From a virus: DNA of 25,209 nt. The first letter of the stretch is position 1, and every line of letters begins with the position of its first letter. The DNA lies in IMG/VR virus record IMGVR_UViG_3300030390_000955, positions 1 through 25,209 of that record, one strand, 5' to 3'. Below are positions 7,151 to 15,374 of this stretch, piece by piece. The notes under the pieces were generated by a model. That model was not told the DNA's origin. It saw only the letters and a list, made by a program, of their open reading frames with translations, and did no database searches. The translations under genes and the position numbers were made by a program.

Positions 7151-8901
7151 TTACTCTAAACTACACCGATAAAGGTTCTCTGGCAGGAAGTCTTGCTGGA
7201 AAATGGCATGAGTGGAATTCGGCAAGGACACAAGCTATGGAGCTGTGGTCAGAGATTGATAGTTACTTGCATGCTACAGATACTAGTATGCTGGAAGGAG
7301 GAGATAGTTTTGACCATAAGACACACCTCCCTGTACTCTCTGAGCTGCATGAAGACCTTCTTGCTATTGTCTATAGCACAATGTTTCCCCATGATGACTG
7401 GCTAGGTTGGAAGGGCTTTGATATTAATGCTATTACTAAGGCAGTACGTAGTAAGGTGTTGAGCTATGTTAAACAGTGTCACTCCTTGAATGGTTTCTCC
7501 CAAGAGATGCGTAAGGCAGTAGATGACCTTGTACGTTATGGTAATTGTTTTACACAGGTACACTACCAGAACCAAACACTAGATACAGAGGAGGGAGTTT
7601 CAGAAGGTTATATTGGCCCTGTAGTAAAACGCCTAAGCCCTTTTGACATTGTCTTCAATCCTGTAGCTTCCTCTTTTGCTAAGACACCTAAACTAATCCG
7701 CTCCCTTGTTACACTTGGAGAGTTGGTGGAGTTTGTAGATAGTATCAGTGATGAAGATTTAGAAGTAAGTGATGAGCAGCTAAAACGCCTCCTTACTCGA
7801 CGTACAGGTTCAGGCAATGACTATACAGAGCGATATAAAGAGAAGCAGTTTATCCCTCAAGGTTTTGGTAGTATTCAGGAATATTACACATCCGGCTACA
7901 TAGAGCTCCTTTGGTTCTATGGGGATATATTTGATGACACTACAGGGGACTTCCATAAGAAGCGCTGCATTGTTGTTGCAGATAGAGACACAGTATTACT
8001 AGACAGAGAAGAATCTCGTCCTGCTATATTCAAGGGAAGCTGGACAGCACGTCCTGATAACTTATGGTCTCAAGGCCCGCTTGATAAGGTGGTAGGAATC
8101 AACTACATGATTAACCACAGAGAGAACGGTAAAAATGATGCTATTGATAAGTTTATTTATCCTGACAGGGCTTATGTTGGTGATGTTGAGGAAATATATG
8201 ACGAGGTCACTGGTCATACTAAATACATCATGCCTGAAGGTGGAAGTGTTTCTGATATACGCCCTGATAGTACAGTGCTTACATTTGATAACCAGATTAT
8301 GATGCACAGAGAACTTGCCCGTACTAGTGCAAGACTCCCTCAGCAACTCGCTGGTTTTAGAACGGCAGGAGAGAAGACAGCTACGGAAGTTCAGAGTTTG
8401 AATGATGGAGCTTTCCGAGGCTTTATTAATAAGGTAGCTCAAGTAGAAGAAGACTTAGTAGAGCCAATGATACAAGCAGAGATTAGAATAGCTAAAGATA
8501 ACTTTGCCAGTATTATTAAAGTACTGGAAGAAGATGAAGACGGAATAATGCTTACTACAAGTATTACGGAAGAGGACTTGAGTGCGAATGGTAAACTTGT
8601 ACCTCATGGTTCTAGACGTTTTAGTAGGCAGCTACAGCAACTCTCCGGCTTAAATCAGCTCGCTAACTCTAACTTGATTCAAGTTCTTGGACCTCATATT
8701 AATACTTACCAATTAAGTAAAACCTTTGAAGAGTTGAACGGTTTCGATAAATTTGGCTTTGTGAACAAGTTTGCCTCCGTGGATGAACAGCTTGAGATGC
8801 AAGAGAAGCAGATGTTGGCTGAACAGGAGATGGTGAAACAAAGCTCAGAGCCTACAATGCTAGAAATGGAAATGGAAGCAGGAGATGATTTTGAAGAGTG
8901 A
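7147..8901 (+). CDS. Portal (head-tail connector) protein (584 aa)
   Basis: Forms the dodecameric ring through which DNA enters and leaves the head. The TTG start at 7147 overlaps the TerL stop and is preceded by AGGAGAAAGAGAG; the next in-frame Met would lose a conserved-looking N-terminus. Features typical of T7-like portals: an N-terminal helical region with WSEIDSYL, SPFDIVFNPVA (about residues 165-175), and the motif LAGFRTAGEKTATEVQ (about residues 402-417). The C-terminus is rich in M and E. Length is comparable to T7 gp8 (536 aa). Direct adjacency to TerL differs from T7, where the genome ends lie after gene 19. Confidence 0.9.
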   Translation: MITLNYTDKGSLAGSLAGKWHEWNSARTQAMELWSEIDSYLHATDTSMLEGGDSFDHKTHLPVLSELHEDLLAIVYSTMFPHDDWLGWKGFDINAITKAVRSKVLSYVKQCHSLNGFSQEMRKAVDDLVRYGNCFTQVHYQNQTLDTEEGVSEGYIGPVVKRLSPFDIVFNPVASSFAKTPKLIRSLVTLGELVEFVDSISDEDLEVSDEQLKRLLTRRTGSGNDYTERYKEKQFIPQGFGSIQEYYTSGYIELLWFYGDIFDDTTGDFHKKRCIVVADRDTVLLDREESRPAIFKGSWTARPDNLWSQGPLDKVVGINYMINHRENGKNDAIDKFIYPDRAYVGDVEEIYDEVTGHTKYIMPEGGSVSDIRPDSTVLTFDNQIMMHRELARTSARLPQQLAGFRTAGEKTATEVQSLNDGAFRGFINKVAQVEEDLVEPMIQAEIRIAKDNFASIIKVLEEDEDGIMLTTSITEEDLSANGKLVPHGSRRFSRQLQQLSGLNQLANSNLIQVLGPHINTYQLSKTFEELNGFDKFGFVNKFASVDEQLEMQEKQMLAEQEMVKQSSEPTMLEMEMEAGDDFEE

Positions 8902-9175
8902 GTTTAAAGTTCCTAGTTTTATATCGGAATACTTTAATGGTTTAGATGCCGAGCAGAAAGCCGAAGCCGTAGCGAGATATAAGAGCTGGTATGCACACGA
9001 TTTCACAGAACTCTTTATCCAGCACCTTTCCCAACAGAGAGAGAAACTTGTACAGGAAGATGAGGAGAAAACAGATTTTATGTCTTGGTTTCAGTTCTCC
9101 TATAAGAAGGCTCATAACAGAGCTAAACGTTCTTTATTGAGAGAGCTCCAATCTAAACTGAATTGGAAGATATAA
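8885..9175 (+). CDS. Small charged protein of unknown function (96 aa)
   Basis: Overlaps the end of the portal gene by 17 bases. The ATG at 8885 has a weak GGAAG site; an in-frame TTG at 8891 sits 6 bases after AGGAG and may be the real start. The protein is soluble, helix-rich and ends in a basic stretch (YKKAHNRAKRSLLRELQSKL). It lies between portal and scaffold, so a role in head assembly is conceivable. I do not recognise a family. Confidence 0.7.
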   Translation: MILKSEFKVPSFISEYFNGLDAEQKAEAVARYKSWYAHDFTELFIQHLSQQREKLVQEDEEKTDFMSWFQFSYKKAHNRAKRSLLRELQSKLNWKI

Positions 9176-9363
9176 TGCCTACGTACACATACAACTGTAA
9201 GAGCTGCGAAAAAGATACGGAAGTGGTACATAAAATGATGGAAGACCCTATAATCAAATGTACAGTTTGTAATAAGGTAGCACAAAAAGTTATAAGGAGC
9301 TCCAACTTCCATTTAAAAGGGAGTGGGTGGTTCGGTAAATCTAAAGAAACTAAAGGATATTAA
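9175..9363 (+). CDS. FmdB-like zinc-ribbon protein (62 aa)
   Basis: The start is the ATG at 9175, sharing its A with the previous stop (TAATG); an upstream TTG in frame is rejected because FmdB-type proteins begin MPxYxYxC, exactly as here (MPTYTYNCKSC). Four cysteines form two CxxC knuckles (C8/C11 and C29/C32), followed by IRSSNFHLKGSGWFGKS, which matches the end of the FmdB zinc-ribbon family (IxxSxFxLKGxGW). Cellular members are called putative regulatory proteins with no firm function. The occurrence in the portal-scaffold interval suggests a structural or packaging role, which is inference. Confidence 0.85.
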   Translation: MPTYTYNCKSCEKDTEVVHKMMEDPIIKCTVCNKVAQKVIRSSNFHLKGSGWFGKSKETKGY

Positions 9364-9365
9364 TA

Positions 9366-10121
9366 ATGTCAGAGTCTAACCCAGACTTAAAAGAAACTCA
9401 GGAGGCTAACCAGCCAGTATCTCAGGAAGAGAAAAAGCCATTGTTTAGTGGCGTAGATAGTCAAGGCAAAGAGAGACTTTTCAGTGATGCTGAAGAAGCT
9501 CAACAGTCTTGGCAAAGTGCTCAGAACTTTATCAAGGATAAGGTGGATGAGACAAAATCGTTGGAGACTAGGATTCAGGAACTTGAAGCTCAACTTAACC
9601 AAAGTACGAAGCTGGAAGATGCTTTACAGCAATTGAAGAATAAAGAGGAAACCCCTGTGACTGATGAACAAACTCCACAAACCACTGAGACAACCCCTCA
9701 AGTGGATGTTGAAACGCTAACTGCTCAAATCACTCAGCAAGTGATGGGACAACTAACTGCTTCACAGCAACAACAAGTTCAAGCCCAAAACCAAACTGAG
9801 AGCATTCAGGCAGCTCAAGCGTTATACGGAGACTCTTATGAAGAGAAGCTCCGCCAAAGCGCACAGGAGATTGGTATGTCTGATGAAGACATTATCAAAG
9901 AAGCGCAGTCTAATCCCAAACGATTTAAAAAGTTATTTGGCTTAGATAAACAACAACCAAAGACCTATAGCCCTTCTAGCAGTGCTTCCGGTTTTAATCA
10001 ACAATCAAGTAAACCAGAGCTGAAGCTTAATAGTGGTTTTAGTGGAAAAGATAAACTTCACAATCATCTTGGAAACTTAGAAGCACTAGCTAAAGCGAAA
10101 GGCTTAGACATTAAATTTTAA
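9366..10121 (+). CDS. Capsid assembly scaffolding protein (251 aa)
   Basis: Internal scaffold that guides procapsid assembly. The sequence is acidic, very Q/E/T-rich and coiled-coil-like (for example ETRIQELEAQLNQSTKLEDA around residues 65-84, and a TAQITQQVMGQL region around residue 120). There is a disordered S/P-rich linker at about residues 195-215 and a conserved-looking basic C-terminal end (HNHLGNLEALAKAKGLDIKF), as expected for the capsid-binding helix. It lies directly upstream of the capsid gene, as gp9 precedes gp10 in T7, and is preceded by AAAGGATATT. Confidence 0.85.
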   Translation: MSESNPDLKETQEANQPVSQEEKKPLFSGVDSQGKERLFSDAEEAQQSWQSAQNFIKDKVDETKSLETRIQELEAQLNQSTKLEDALQQLKNKEETPVTDEQTPQTTETTPQVDVETLTAQITQQVMGQLTASQQQQVQAQNQTESIQAAQALYGDSYEEKLRQSAQEIGMSDEDIIKEAQSNPKRFKKLFGLDKQQPKTYSPSSSASGFNQQSSKPELKLNSGFSGKDKLHNHLGNLEALAKAKGLDIKF

Positions 10122-10136
10122 TTGAGGAAATAAAAA

Positions 10137-11105
10137 ATGGCTTATAATAGCACAAACGAAGCAAATGTAGTTCGCCAAGAACTTTATGATGCAACCCTAG
10201 AAAAGTCTTTAGATGACTGGTTAGTGGGTAAACCTTTATTTGACGATAAGACAGGTATGTTCCCTGACGGTGATACGTTAAATATTACTAAAACTGGAGA
10301 CCGTGCTGTATCTGATTACTCAGAAGATAGTGCTATCTCTTTTGACAACATGCAGACCTCCCGTGTTGACCTTACTGTTACTGATTATAAGCAAGACGGT
10401 TGGTATATCACAGATAAGCTAAAACAAGATGGACATCAAGCAGAATCTTTCTGGGCAGAGAATGTTCGTAAATCAGCTATTGCTATGGAGCGTGATTTAG
10501 AGAAAGCTTGCTTCTCTATTGCTAACACAGGCCAAACGGCTGGTGACTTGAACGCTATTAATGGTGCAGCTCACCGTTTCCTAGGTGGTGGTACTGGTGG
10601 TGCTCTTCAGATTGAAGATATCGGTGCAATCAAACTAGCTTTTGATAAAGCTATGGTTCCTACTGAGAATCGTGTACTTGTTATCTCTCCTGAAATGGAA
10701 TTTGAATTAAACAAACTACTTAACATTACTGAAGTGAGTAATGGTAGCCAGTTTAACTTCAATGTTGATGGTATGGTACAGACTGGTTTTGGAGACCGTC
10801 TAAACATCATCCGTAATATCTATGGTATTAACTTGATGGTTAGTCACAACCTTCCAGACGTTACTGATACTATTACTAAGTATGACGGTACAGGTAGTGC
10901 TACGGTAACTGGTGGTAAGTTGTGTGTTGCAATGTCTATGGCTGATGCTTCATCTATGCCAATCATGGGTGTTATTCGTCAACGTCCACAATCGGAATTC
11001 TTCCGTAATACTCACTACAAACGTGATGAGTGGTCTTCTACCTGTCGTTATGGCTTCGGCTTAAAACGTGCAGAGACCCTTGCCACAATCGTAACACCTG
11101 CTTAG
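10137..11105 (+). CDS. Major capsid protein (322 aa)
   Basis: The shell subunit, probably of HK97 fold. It begins MAYNSTNEANVVRQELYDAT with an N-terminal arm, then an E-loop-like part (TLNITKTGDRAVSDYSE), a long helix with FWAENVRKSAIAMERDLEKA (about residues 105-124), and a P-domain/A-domain stretch with VLVISPEMEFELNKLL. Length fits T7-type capsids (about 340 aa). GAGGAAATAAAAA precedes the ATG. Codon choice is richer in CGT, GGT and GCT than in neighbouring genes, as expected for a very highly expressed protein. It follows the scaffold by 15 bases. Confidence 0.9.
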   Translation: MAYNSTNEANVVRQELYDATLEKSLDDWLVGKPLFDDKTGMFPDGDTLNITKTGDRAVSDYSEDSAISFDNMQTSRVDLTVTDYKQDGWYITDKLKQDGHQAESFWAENVRKSAIAMERDLEKACFSIANTGQTAGDLNAINGAAHRFLGGGTGGALQIEDIGAIKLAFDKAMVPTENRVLVISPEMEFELNKLLNITEVSNGSQFNFNVDGMVQTGFGDRLNIIRNIYGINLMVSHNLPDVTDTITKYDGTGSATVTGGKLCVAMSMADASSMPIMGVIRQRPQSEFFRNTHYKRDEWSSTCRYGFGLKRAETLATIVTPA

Positions 11106-11116
11106 GAGATAAATAA

Positions 11117-11545
11117 ATGAGTTCAGCACCTTTAAACTTATATGCCGTAGACGCATATACTGCCTCTAAAAAAGGCCAAGTAGTAGCTAACTATGCTGGT
11201 GACAGTGTAGAAGTGGAATATTTATTCGATGTAACAGACGGCCCTGCGTCTTCTGCTACGGATACTTCTGTCCACACTATCCCTTCTGGCAGTGTCATTG
11301 AAGCAGTTGATGTTTTTGTAGAGTCAACTGTCTCAGGCGGTACTGCGGGTACTCTAGGCTTGGAACAGCCTTCAGGTACTGTCATTGATGCGGATGGTCT
11401 AGAAGCTACACTCCCTACTACTGGCTATGAGCTAGGAGCAGGCGCTTTAGTAGGTACTCAGATTACTGTTGATGGTCAAGTTGTTCTTGGCGGAGACCGT
11501 ACTGCTGGTGTCTACAAAGTAGTTCTACGTTATAAGAAAGCCTAG
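11117..11545 (+). CDS. Small beta-rich head protein, possible decoration protein (142 aa)
   Basis: Directly after the capsid gene, with AGGAGATAAATA as ribosome binding site. The protein is rich in V, T, G, A and S, with alternating hydrophobic strands and no cysteine or membrane segment (SVEVEYLFDVTDG, QITVDGQVVLGGD, VYKVVLRYKKA). This composition and position suit a capsid decoration or stabilising protein, or an adaptor of the head. No motif allows a firm family call. It appears to close the capsid cassette, since a strong hairpin follows. Confidence 0.65.
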   Translation: MSSAPLNLYAVDAYTASKKGQVVANYAGDSVEVEYLFDVTDGPASSATDTSVHTIPSGSVIEAVDVFVESTVSGGTAGTLGLEQPSGTVIDADGLEATLPTTGYELGAGALVGTQITVDGQVVLGGDRTAGVYKVVLRYKKA

Positions 11546-11559
11546 ATAGGGCTTCTTTA

Positions 11560-11583
11560 AAGAGCATTCTTAGGAGTGCTCTT
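11560..11583 (+). terminator. Strong hairpin after the capsid cassette
   Basis: AAGAGCATTC (11560-11569), a TTAG loop and GAGTGCTCTT (11574-11583) form a 10-bp stem with one G-U pair. It lies in the only gap of about 60 bases within the late operon. No T-tract follows, so it is not a classical intrinsic terminator. By analogy with the T7 late terminator between genes 10 and 11, it may reduce read-through or mark an RNase cut so that capsid mRNA exceeds tail mRNA. Confidence 0.55.
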
Positions 11584-11606
11584 CATAAGAATCCTTGGAG
11601 ATAAAA

Positions 11607-12392
11607 ATGCAAAGAACACTACTACAGGTTGTTCAAAACTACTTAGATAGAACCAATGGGTTTTATGTTAATAGTATTAATGACACAGATGAAAGTTTAC
11701 AGATAGCTAAGATAGCGGAGGATGTGTACTACAAGATGGTACAGGAATTCCCCAATCTCCTCTTCACTATGAAAGAGCGTACACTTGATTCTGTTTCAGA
11801 CCCAGAAAGACCTAATTATATGCTCCTTCCAAAGAACGTCCAGAAAGTTCAGGAGAGTAAGATTTACTATAATATCTCCACAGAAGGAGGTAAAATTGAC
11901 TATAGAGAGATTACCTACCTGCCTCCTTTGGAATTTGTCTCTTCTACTAATAACACATCTAGTACCGAAACCCTGATTGTAGAGGGCTATGATGAAAACA
12001 AAATGGTGGTCCCCACTAAAAAGTTTCCGTCTTATTGTACATCTTTTGATAATCAGTTTGTTGTATTTGATTCTTATCACAGCGATTATGAAAGCAGTTT
12101 ACAAGCGAGTAAAACACGAATTGTTGTTTCTGAGGAGGAAGTATTTCTCCAAGATGACAACTTTATAATTCCTATTCCCGACCACCTCTCTGAAACTTAT
12201 TTAGATATGTTTCTTAATGAGGCTATGACTTTTATTTATCAGCAGTCTAACCCTCTTTTAGCTACAAGAGCTAGAGCAGCTAAGATTAAACTCCAGCAGG
12301 ATAATAGAACTCTTGGCAGCAGTAGGAAAGGGAAGCGTTATGGGAGAAAAGGCTTAGTGGGGAGTTACGTACCAAGGGGGCATGGGCACTAG
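11607..12392 (+). CDS. Tail adaptor / tubular tail protein A-like (261 aa)
   Basis: Likely links the portal to the nozzle. The start ATG at 11607 has TTGGAG just upstream; a TTG four codons earlier overlaps that site and is rejected. The N-terminus (MQRTLLQVVQNYLDRTNGFY, then IAKIAEDVYYKMVQEFPNLL) matches the helical start of T7 gp11-type adaptors, followed by a region with RPNYMLLPKNVQKVQ. The C-terminus is very basic (GSSRKGKRYGRKG). It is longer than T7 gp11 (196 aa). It lies between the capsid cassette and the tail genes, as in T7. Confidence 0.8.
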   Translation: MQRTLLQVVQNYLDRTNGFYVNSINDTDESLQIAKIAEDVYYKMVQEFPNLLFTMKERTLDSVSDPERPNYMLLPKNVQKVQESKIYYNISTEGGKIDYREITYLPPLEFVSSTNNTSSTETLIVEGYDENKMVVPTKKFPSYCTSFDNQFVVFDSYHSDYESSLQASKTRIVVSEEEVFLQDDNFIIPIPDHLSETYLDMFLNEAMTFIYQQSNPLLATRARAAKIKLQQDNRTLGSSRKGKRYGRKGLVGSYVPRGHGH

Positions 12393-13987
12393 TGGCTAAA
12401 TATACAAGAAATGATTTAACAGGGCTACTTTCTGCGGTGAATGTAGAGTTAGAGAAGATTGAAAACTCTTTAGCTGATAAACTTGACAGAGAACCTTCTG
12501 TTGCCCAAGCAAATTCAATGGGTAATCTCTTGGATATGAATTCTCAAAGAATTACTAATCTAGCAGCCCCTTCTAATCTTAATGATGCAGCACGTTTACG
12601 TGATGTCCAGAGCGCATCAACAGAAGCTATCCTTCCTCCACAAGAAGGGCAAGGAGGTAAATACCTTACAACAGATGGAAGTGGTACTTTTTGGGAGGAT
12701 GTAGATACAACAATCCAATACGTGGATACCTTTTCTAATCTTCAAGCATTAGAGCCAGAGGATACAAACGATTCTTTTATTTGTCTTGAAAGAGCTAATG
12801 CTCATTACGTGTTACAAGCATCTGGTTATGCAGCCTTATCTGGTGACGTTACTTTCGCCAATGGGCGTGTAGGGGCTTTGCAATTCACAAAAACAGCTAT
12901 AGCTGAAAAGTTCGGAGTAACATACTCAGGTGATGAAACGGTATTGCTTCAAAGTATTATTGACAGAGTTGCAAATACTGGTGGAGAAATTGTCTTATCT
13001 GCATTGGTTAATGTGTCTGGTATTACCATACCTCAAAGGGTCGTTTTGAAAGGAGTTGATTATGGATTTGCAAATCAATTTATTGATAACGAGGTATCGC
13101 CAAAGGGCAGCGGTTTGTTTTTAATCACAGGGAGTGATTCGGATGTTGTTACACTAAAGCTTGCTGTTACACTGTCTGACGGTGACTTAGTTGATGACTA
13201 TGATGGGACTATAAATAACGACTATCGGTATTTTGGAGGGCTAAAAGACTTAGTTGTATACGGTAATCGCTCAGACACTGCAAACCCGCCATCTGTAGTT
13301 GATAATAATACATCAGGAAACGGTGTTGCAGTCAAGGGTGTTAGATACCCTATATTGCATAATGTAGTTATTATGATGTGCGCCGAAGATGGATTTACTT
13401 GCGATAGTTTTGATTATGGATTAGGCTCAAACGCTTGTAATAACCATGATTTTGACAACGTTATATGTCTCAGCAATGCAGTAAACGGGGCATCTCTCTC
13501 AGGTGGCGACGCAATTATGAGGAAGATAATAGCAGGTTACAACGGCAACAATGGGATCACTTCCACATCTGGATCCGGGTCTATTACTGGTGAATGCTGG
13601 AACAATCAAAACCACGGTATACAGATATCAGGGGGCAAAAGGATAACATATGATTTTGCGTCATACGATAATAAGGTGAATGGCTGGAGGATAACGGACA
13701 CTAAAGGAGTTACGTGCCGTGGGTCAGCTAATGCCAACGGCAGGGACACTGGGCAGGGAGCAGGGCAGAGGGTAGGTGTGTTGACAGGGGATAGCAACGA
13801 GGGCTTGGTTTTAAATATAAATTCAGACGGAAGTGATGGAGTAACAACATATCAAGCATATGGCTTTAATATTAGTAATGCATCTAATCCCATCGTAGTT
13901 GCTGGATGCTTCGCAACAAATAACTTCTCAAGCGACTGGCTGATAACTACGCCCGCTAACATAATAAAGGATACTAACGCACCATGA
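12392..13987 (+). CDS. Tailspike 2, pectate-lyase-like beta-helix (531 aa)
   Basis: GTG start overlapping the preceding stop (TAGTG). Residues 1-75 are a virion-attachment module (VELEKIENSLADKLDRE, then LLDMNSQRITNLAAP and AARLRDVQ), related to that of spike 1 and common in phage fibres. From about residue 165 a beta-helix entry (KFGVTYSGDETVLLQSII, then GGEIVLSALVNVSGITIPQR) leads into repeats such as GNGVAVKGVRYPILHNVVIM and NNHDFDNVICLSN. The second half uses visibly different, more G-rich codons than the first, suggesting domain replacement. Its place between tail adaptor and nozzle is unusual. Likely a polysaccharide-binding or -cleaving receptor protein. Confidence 0.8.
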   Translation: MAKYTRNDLTGLLSAVNVELEKIENSLADKLDREPSVAQANSMGNLLDMNSQRITNLAAPSNLNDAARLRDVQSASTEAILPPQEGQGGKYLTTDGSGTFWEDVDTTIQYVDTFSNLQALEPEDTNDSFICLERANAHYVLQASGYAALSGDVTFANGRVGALQFTKTAIAEKFGVTYSGDETVLLQSIIDRVANTGGEIVLSALVNVSGITIPQRVVLKGVDYGFANQFIDNEVSPKGSGLFLITGSDSDVVTLKLAVTLSDGDLVDDYDGTINNDYRYFGGLKDLVVYGNRSDTANPPSVVDNNTSGNGVAVKGVRYPILHNVVIMMCAEDGFTCDSFDYGLGSNACNNHDFDNVICLSNAVNGASLSGGDAIMRKIIAGYNGNNGITSTSGSGSITGECWNNQNHGIQISGGKRITYDFASYDNKVNGWRITDTKGVTCRGSANANGRDTGQGAGQRVGVLTGDSNEGLVLNINSDGSDGVTTYQAYGFNISNASNPIVVAGCFATNNFSSDWLITTPANIIKDTNAP

Positions 13988-14043
13988 CGCCAATAGAAAC
14001 GCCTAAGTATGTAGAAGAAGCATTAAAAAAAAATGGGTTTTAA
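13984..14043 (+). CDS. Tiny ORF (19 aa) with an A9 run, after tailspike 2
   Basis: The ATG overlaps the spike stop (ATGA at 13984-13987). The frame reads MTPIETPKYVEEALKKNGF then stop. A run of nine A at 14025-14033 lies near its end. A +1 shift there gives a product ending HPDYDG, and a -1 shift one ending MMGR whose stop overlaps the next ATG (TAATG at 14067-14071). It could be a frameshifted micro-gene or a remnant. Function unknown. Confidence 0.4.
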   Translation: MTPIETPKYVEEALKKNGF

Positions 14044-14068
14044 TCATCCAGATTATGATGGGTAGATA

Positions 14069-14404
14069 ATGATAAAAGCAGAAAAATTTACAAGAACAAC
14101 ACAGACAGGAGTAGAGTACACACTTCTCTATAATGGGTTGTATTATTGGAGCCGCGAGGGAAGCACACCAGAGGCGTTAAAAGGACGTTACTCAGGCCAG
14201 TATGAGGCTCTCAGGGGTTTTGAGCTCTATGATGCTTCTATTGCACCTCAGATTTCACATATAGAGGAAGATGTAGAGCTTGAAGAGCTTACTAAGAAAG
14301 CTGACCTTCAAAAGTGGGCTGATATGCAAGGTGTAGAAGTACCTCCTGAATATAAACAGCCCAGTGCTATAAAGAAATTTCTATTAGGAGTATTTAATGC
14401 CTAG
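14069..14404 (+). CDS. Small phage protein with HeH/LEM-like C-terminus (111 aa)
   Basis: Lies between tailspike 2 and the nozzle. The N-terminal half is aromatic-rich (YTLLYNGLYYWSREG). The C-terminal part, LTKKADLQKWADMQGVEVPP with a following AIKKFLLGVF, resembles HeH/LEM-type helix-extended-loop-helix domains found in small phage structural proteins. Its ribosome binding site is weak (GGGTAG), and its end overlaps the nozzle gene by 8 bases. It may be a spike-associated or tail assembly protein; function not established. Confidence 0.7.
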   Translation: MIKAEKFTRTTQTGVEYTLLYNGLYYWSREGSTPEALKGRYSGQYEALRGFELYDASIAPQISHIEEDVELEELTKKADLQKWADMQGVEVPPEYKQPSAIKKFLLGVFNA

Positions 14405-15374
14405 AGTTGGGGGACAGAAAGAATACGTCAGTCTCATTAAAGGACTGGTTACAGAAGCGAGTCCCCTTACTTTCCCAGAAGGGAGTACAAGTGGGGAGCT
14501 TAACTTCGTTGTAAATAAAGAAGGGCTCTTGAGAGAAAGACGTAGAGGTTTTGATTTTGTTTATGAAACAAACAGCACCTTTGCAGGGGCAGGTTCTACA
14601 CTAGAAAACCTTTTCTATTGGCGAGGTAGCGGCTACGTTATTGCAATAATTACGAATAATACCCCAGAGACATATGTACGCATACATGAGATGGGTAATA
14701 CTTTTGATGATTTTGCTGATGTGAAGATAGCTGATTCTGTTGTTAGTACACAGATTGCAGCCTTAACTAACTACCTTGTCATTACCCTTAGCAATGGGCA
14801 GAAGCCAATACTTCTTGATTATAAGGAGGCTGACAACACAATCTCTGTTAACGAAGTAGACCTCTATCTCCGAGACTTTGAACTTGTAGATGACGGTTTG
14901 AGTGCCTCACAACACCCTGTAGGACTTACTGATAACCACAAATATAACTTGTACAACTCAGGGTGGTATGTAGATAAGAAGGATGAGACTACAGCAGGAA
15001 ATCCTCTAGATAGTGTTATTGATGTATACTTTACAAACTTCTCGGAATATCCTAGCAATGCAGATAGTGTGGCTGTTGGTATGATTACTAATGCTAGTGG
15101 AGAGCTTACCTTCTCTCCTGAGTATGTAAGGGATGCGGGTTTAGGTAATAGTCTTGCCCCTAGAGGGCATTTTGTTTACACAATTAACTCTTTTGATAGG
15201 GATGTAAGAAATGCAGCCCCCACTTTAGATGGGAGCCCTTCAACGACACTAACAGAGTTGAGTTCAATTGATAATAGTGGAAACCCCACTTACAATCCTG
15301 ATGACCCTACAGACCCACAAGACCCGCCTTGGTTTATTTATGAACCTCCCTCTGGCGGCATAATTGACTTTTAA
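14397..15374 (+). CDS. Tail nozzle protein, N-terminal part (tubular tail protein B-like, 325 aa)
   Basis: The start ATG follows TAGGAG. The N-terminus, with SLIKGLVTEASPLTFPEGST followed by GELNFVV and LRERRRGFDFV, is the recognisable beginning of T7 gp12-type nozzle proteins (about 800 aa in one chain). Here the reading frame stops at 15374 after a Pro/Asp-rich end (DPTDPQDPPW), where the family normally continues. The remainder is encoded by the next gene in a different frame. Together the two chains make 732 residues, close to the 794 of T7 gp12. Either the protein is naturally two chains or a mutation has split it. Confidence 0.8.
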   Translation: MPRVGGQKEYVSLIKGLVTEASPLTFPEGSTSGELNFVVNKEGLLRERRRGFDFVYETNSTFAGAGSTLENLFYWRGSGYVIAIITNNTPETYVRIHEMGNTFDDFADVKIADSVVSTQIAALTNYLVITLSNGQKPILLDYKEADNTISVNEVDLYLRDFELVDDGLSASQHPVGLTDNHKYNLYNSGWYVDKKDETTAGNPLDSVIDVYFTNFSEYPSNADSVAVGMITNASGELTFSPEYVRDAGLGNSLAPRGHFVYTINSFDRDVRNAAPTLDGSPSTTLTELSSIDNSGNPTYNPDDPTDPQDPPWFIYEPPSGGIIDF

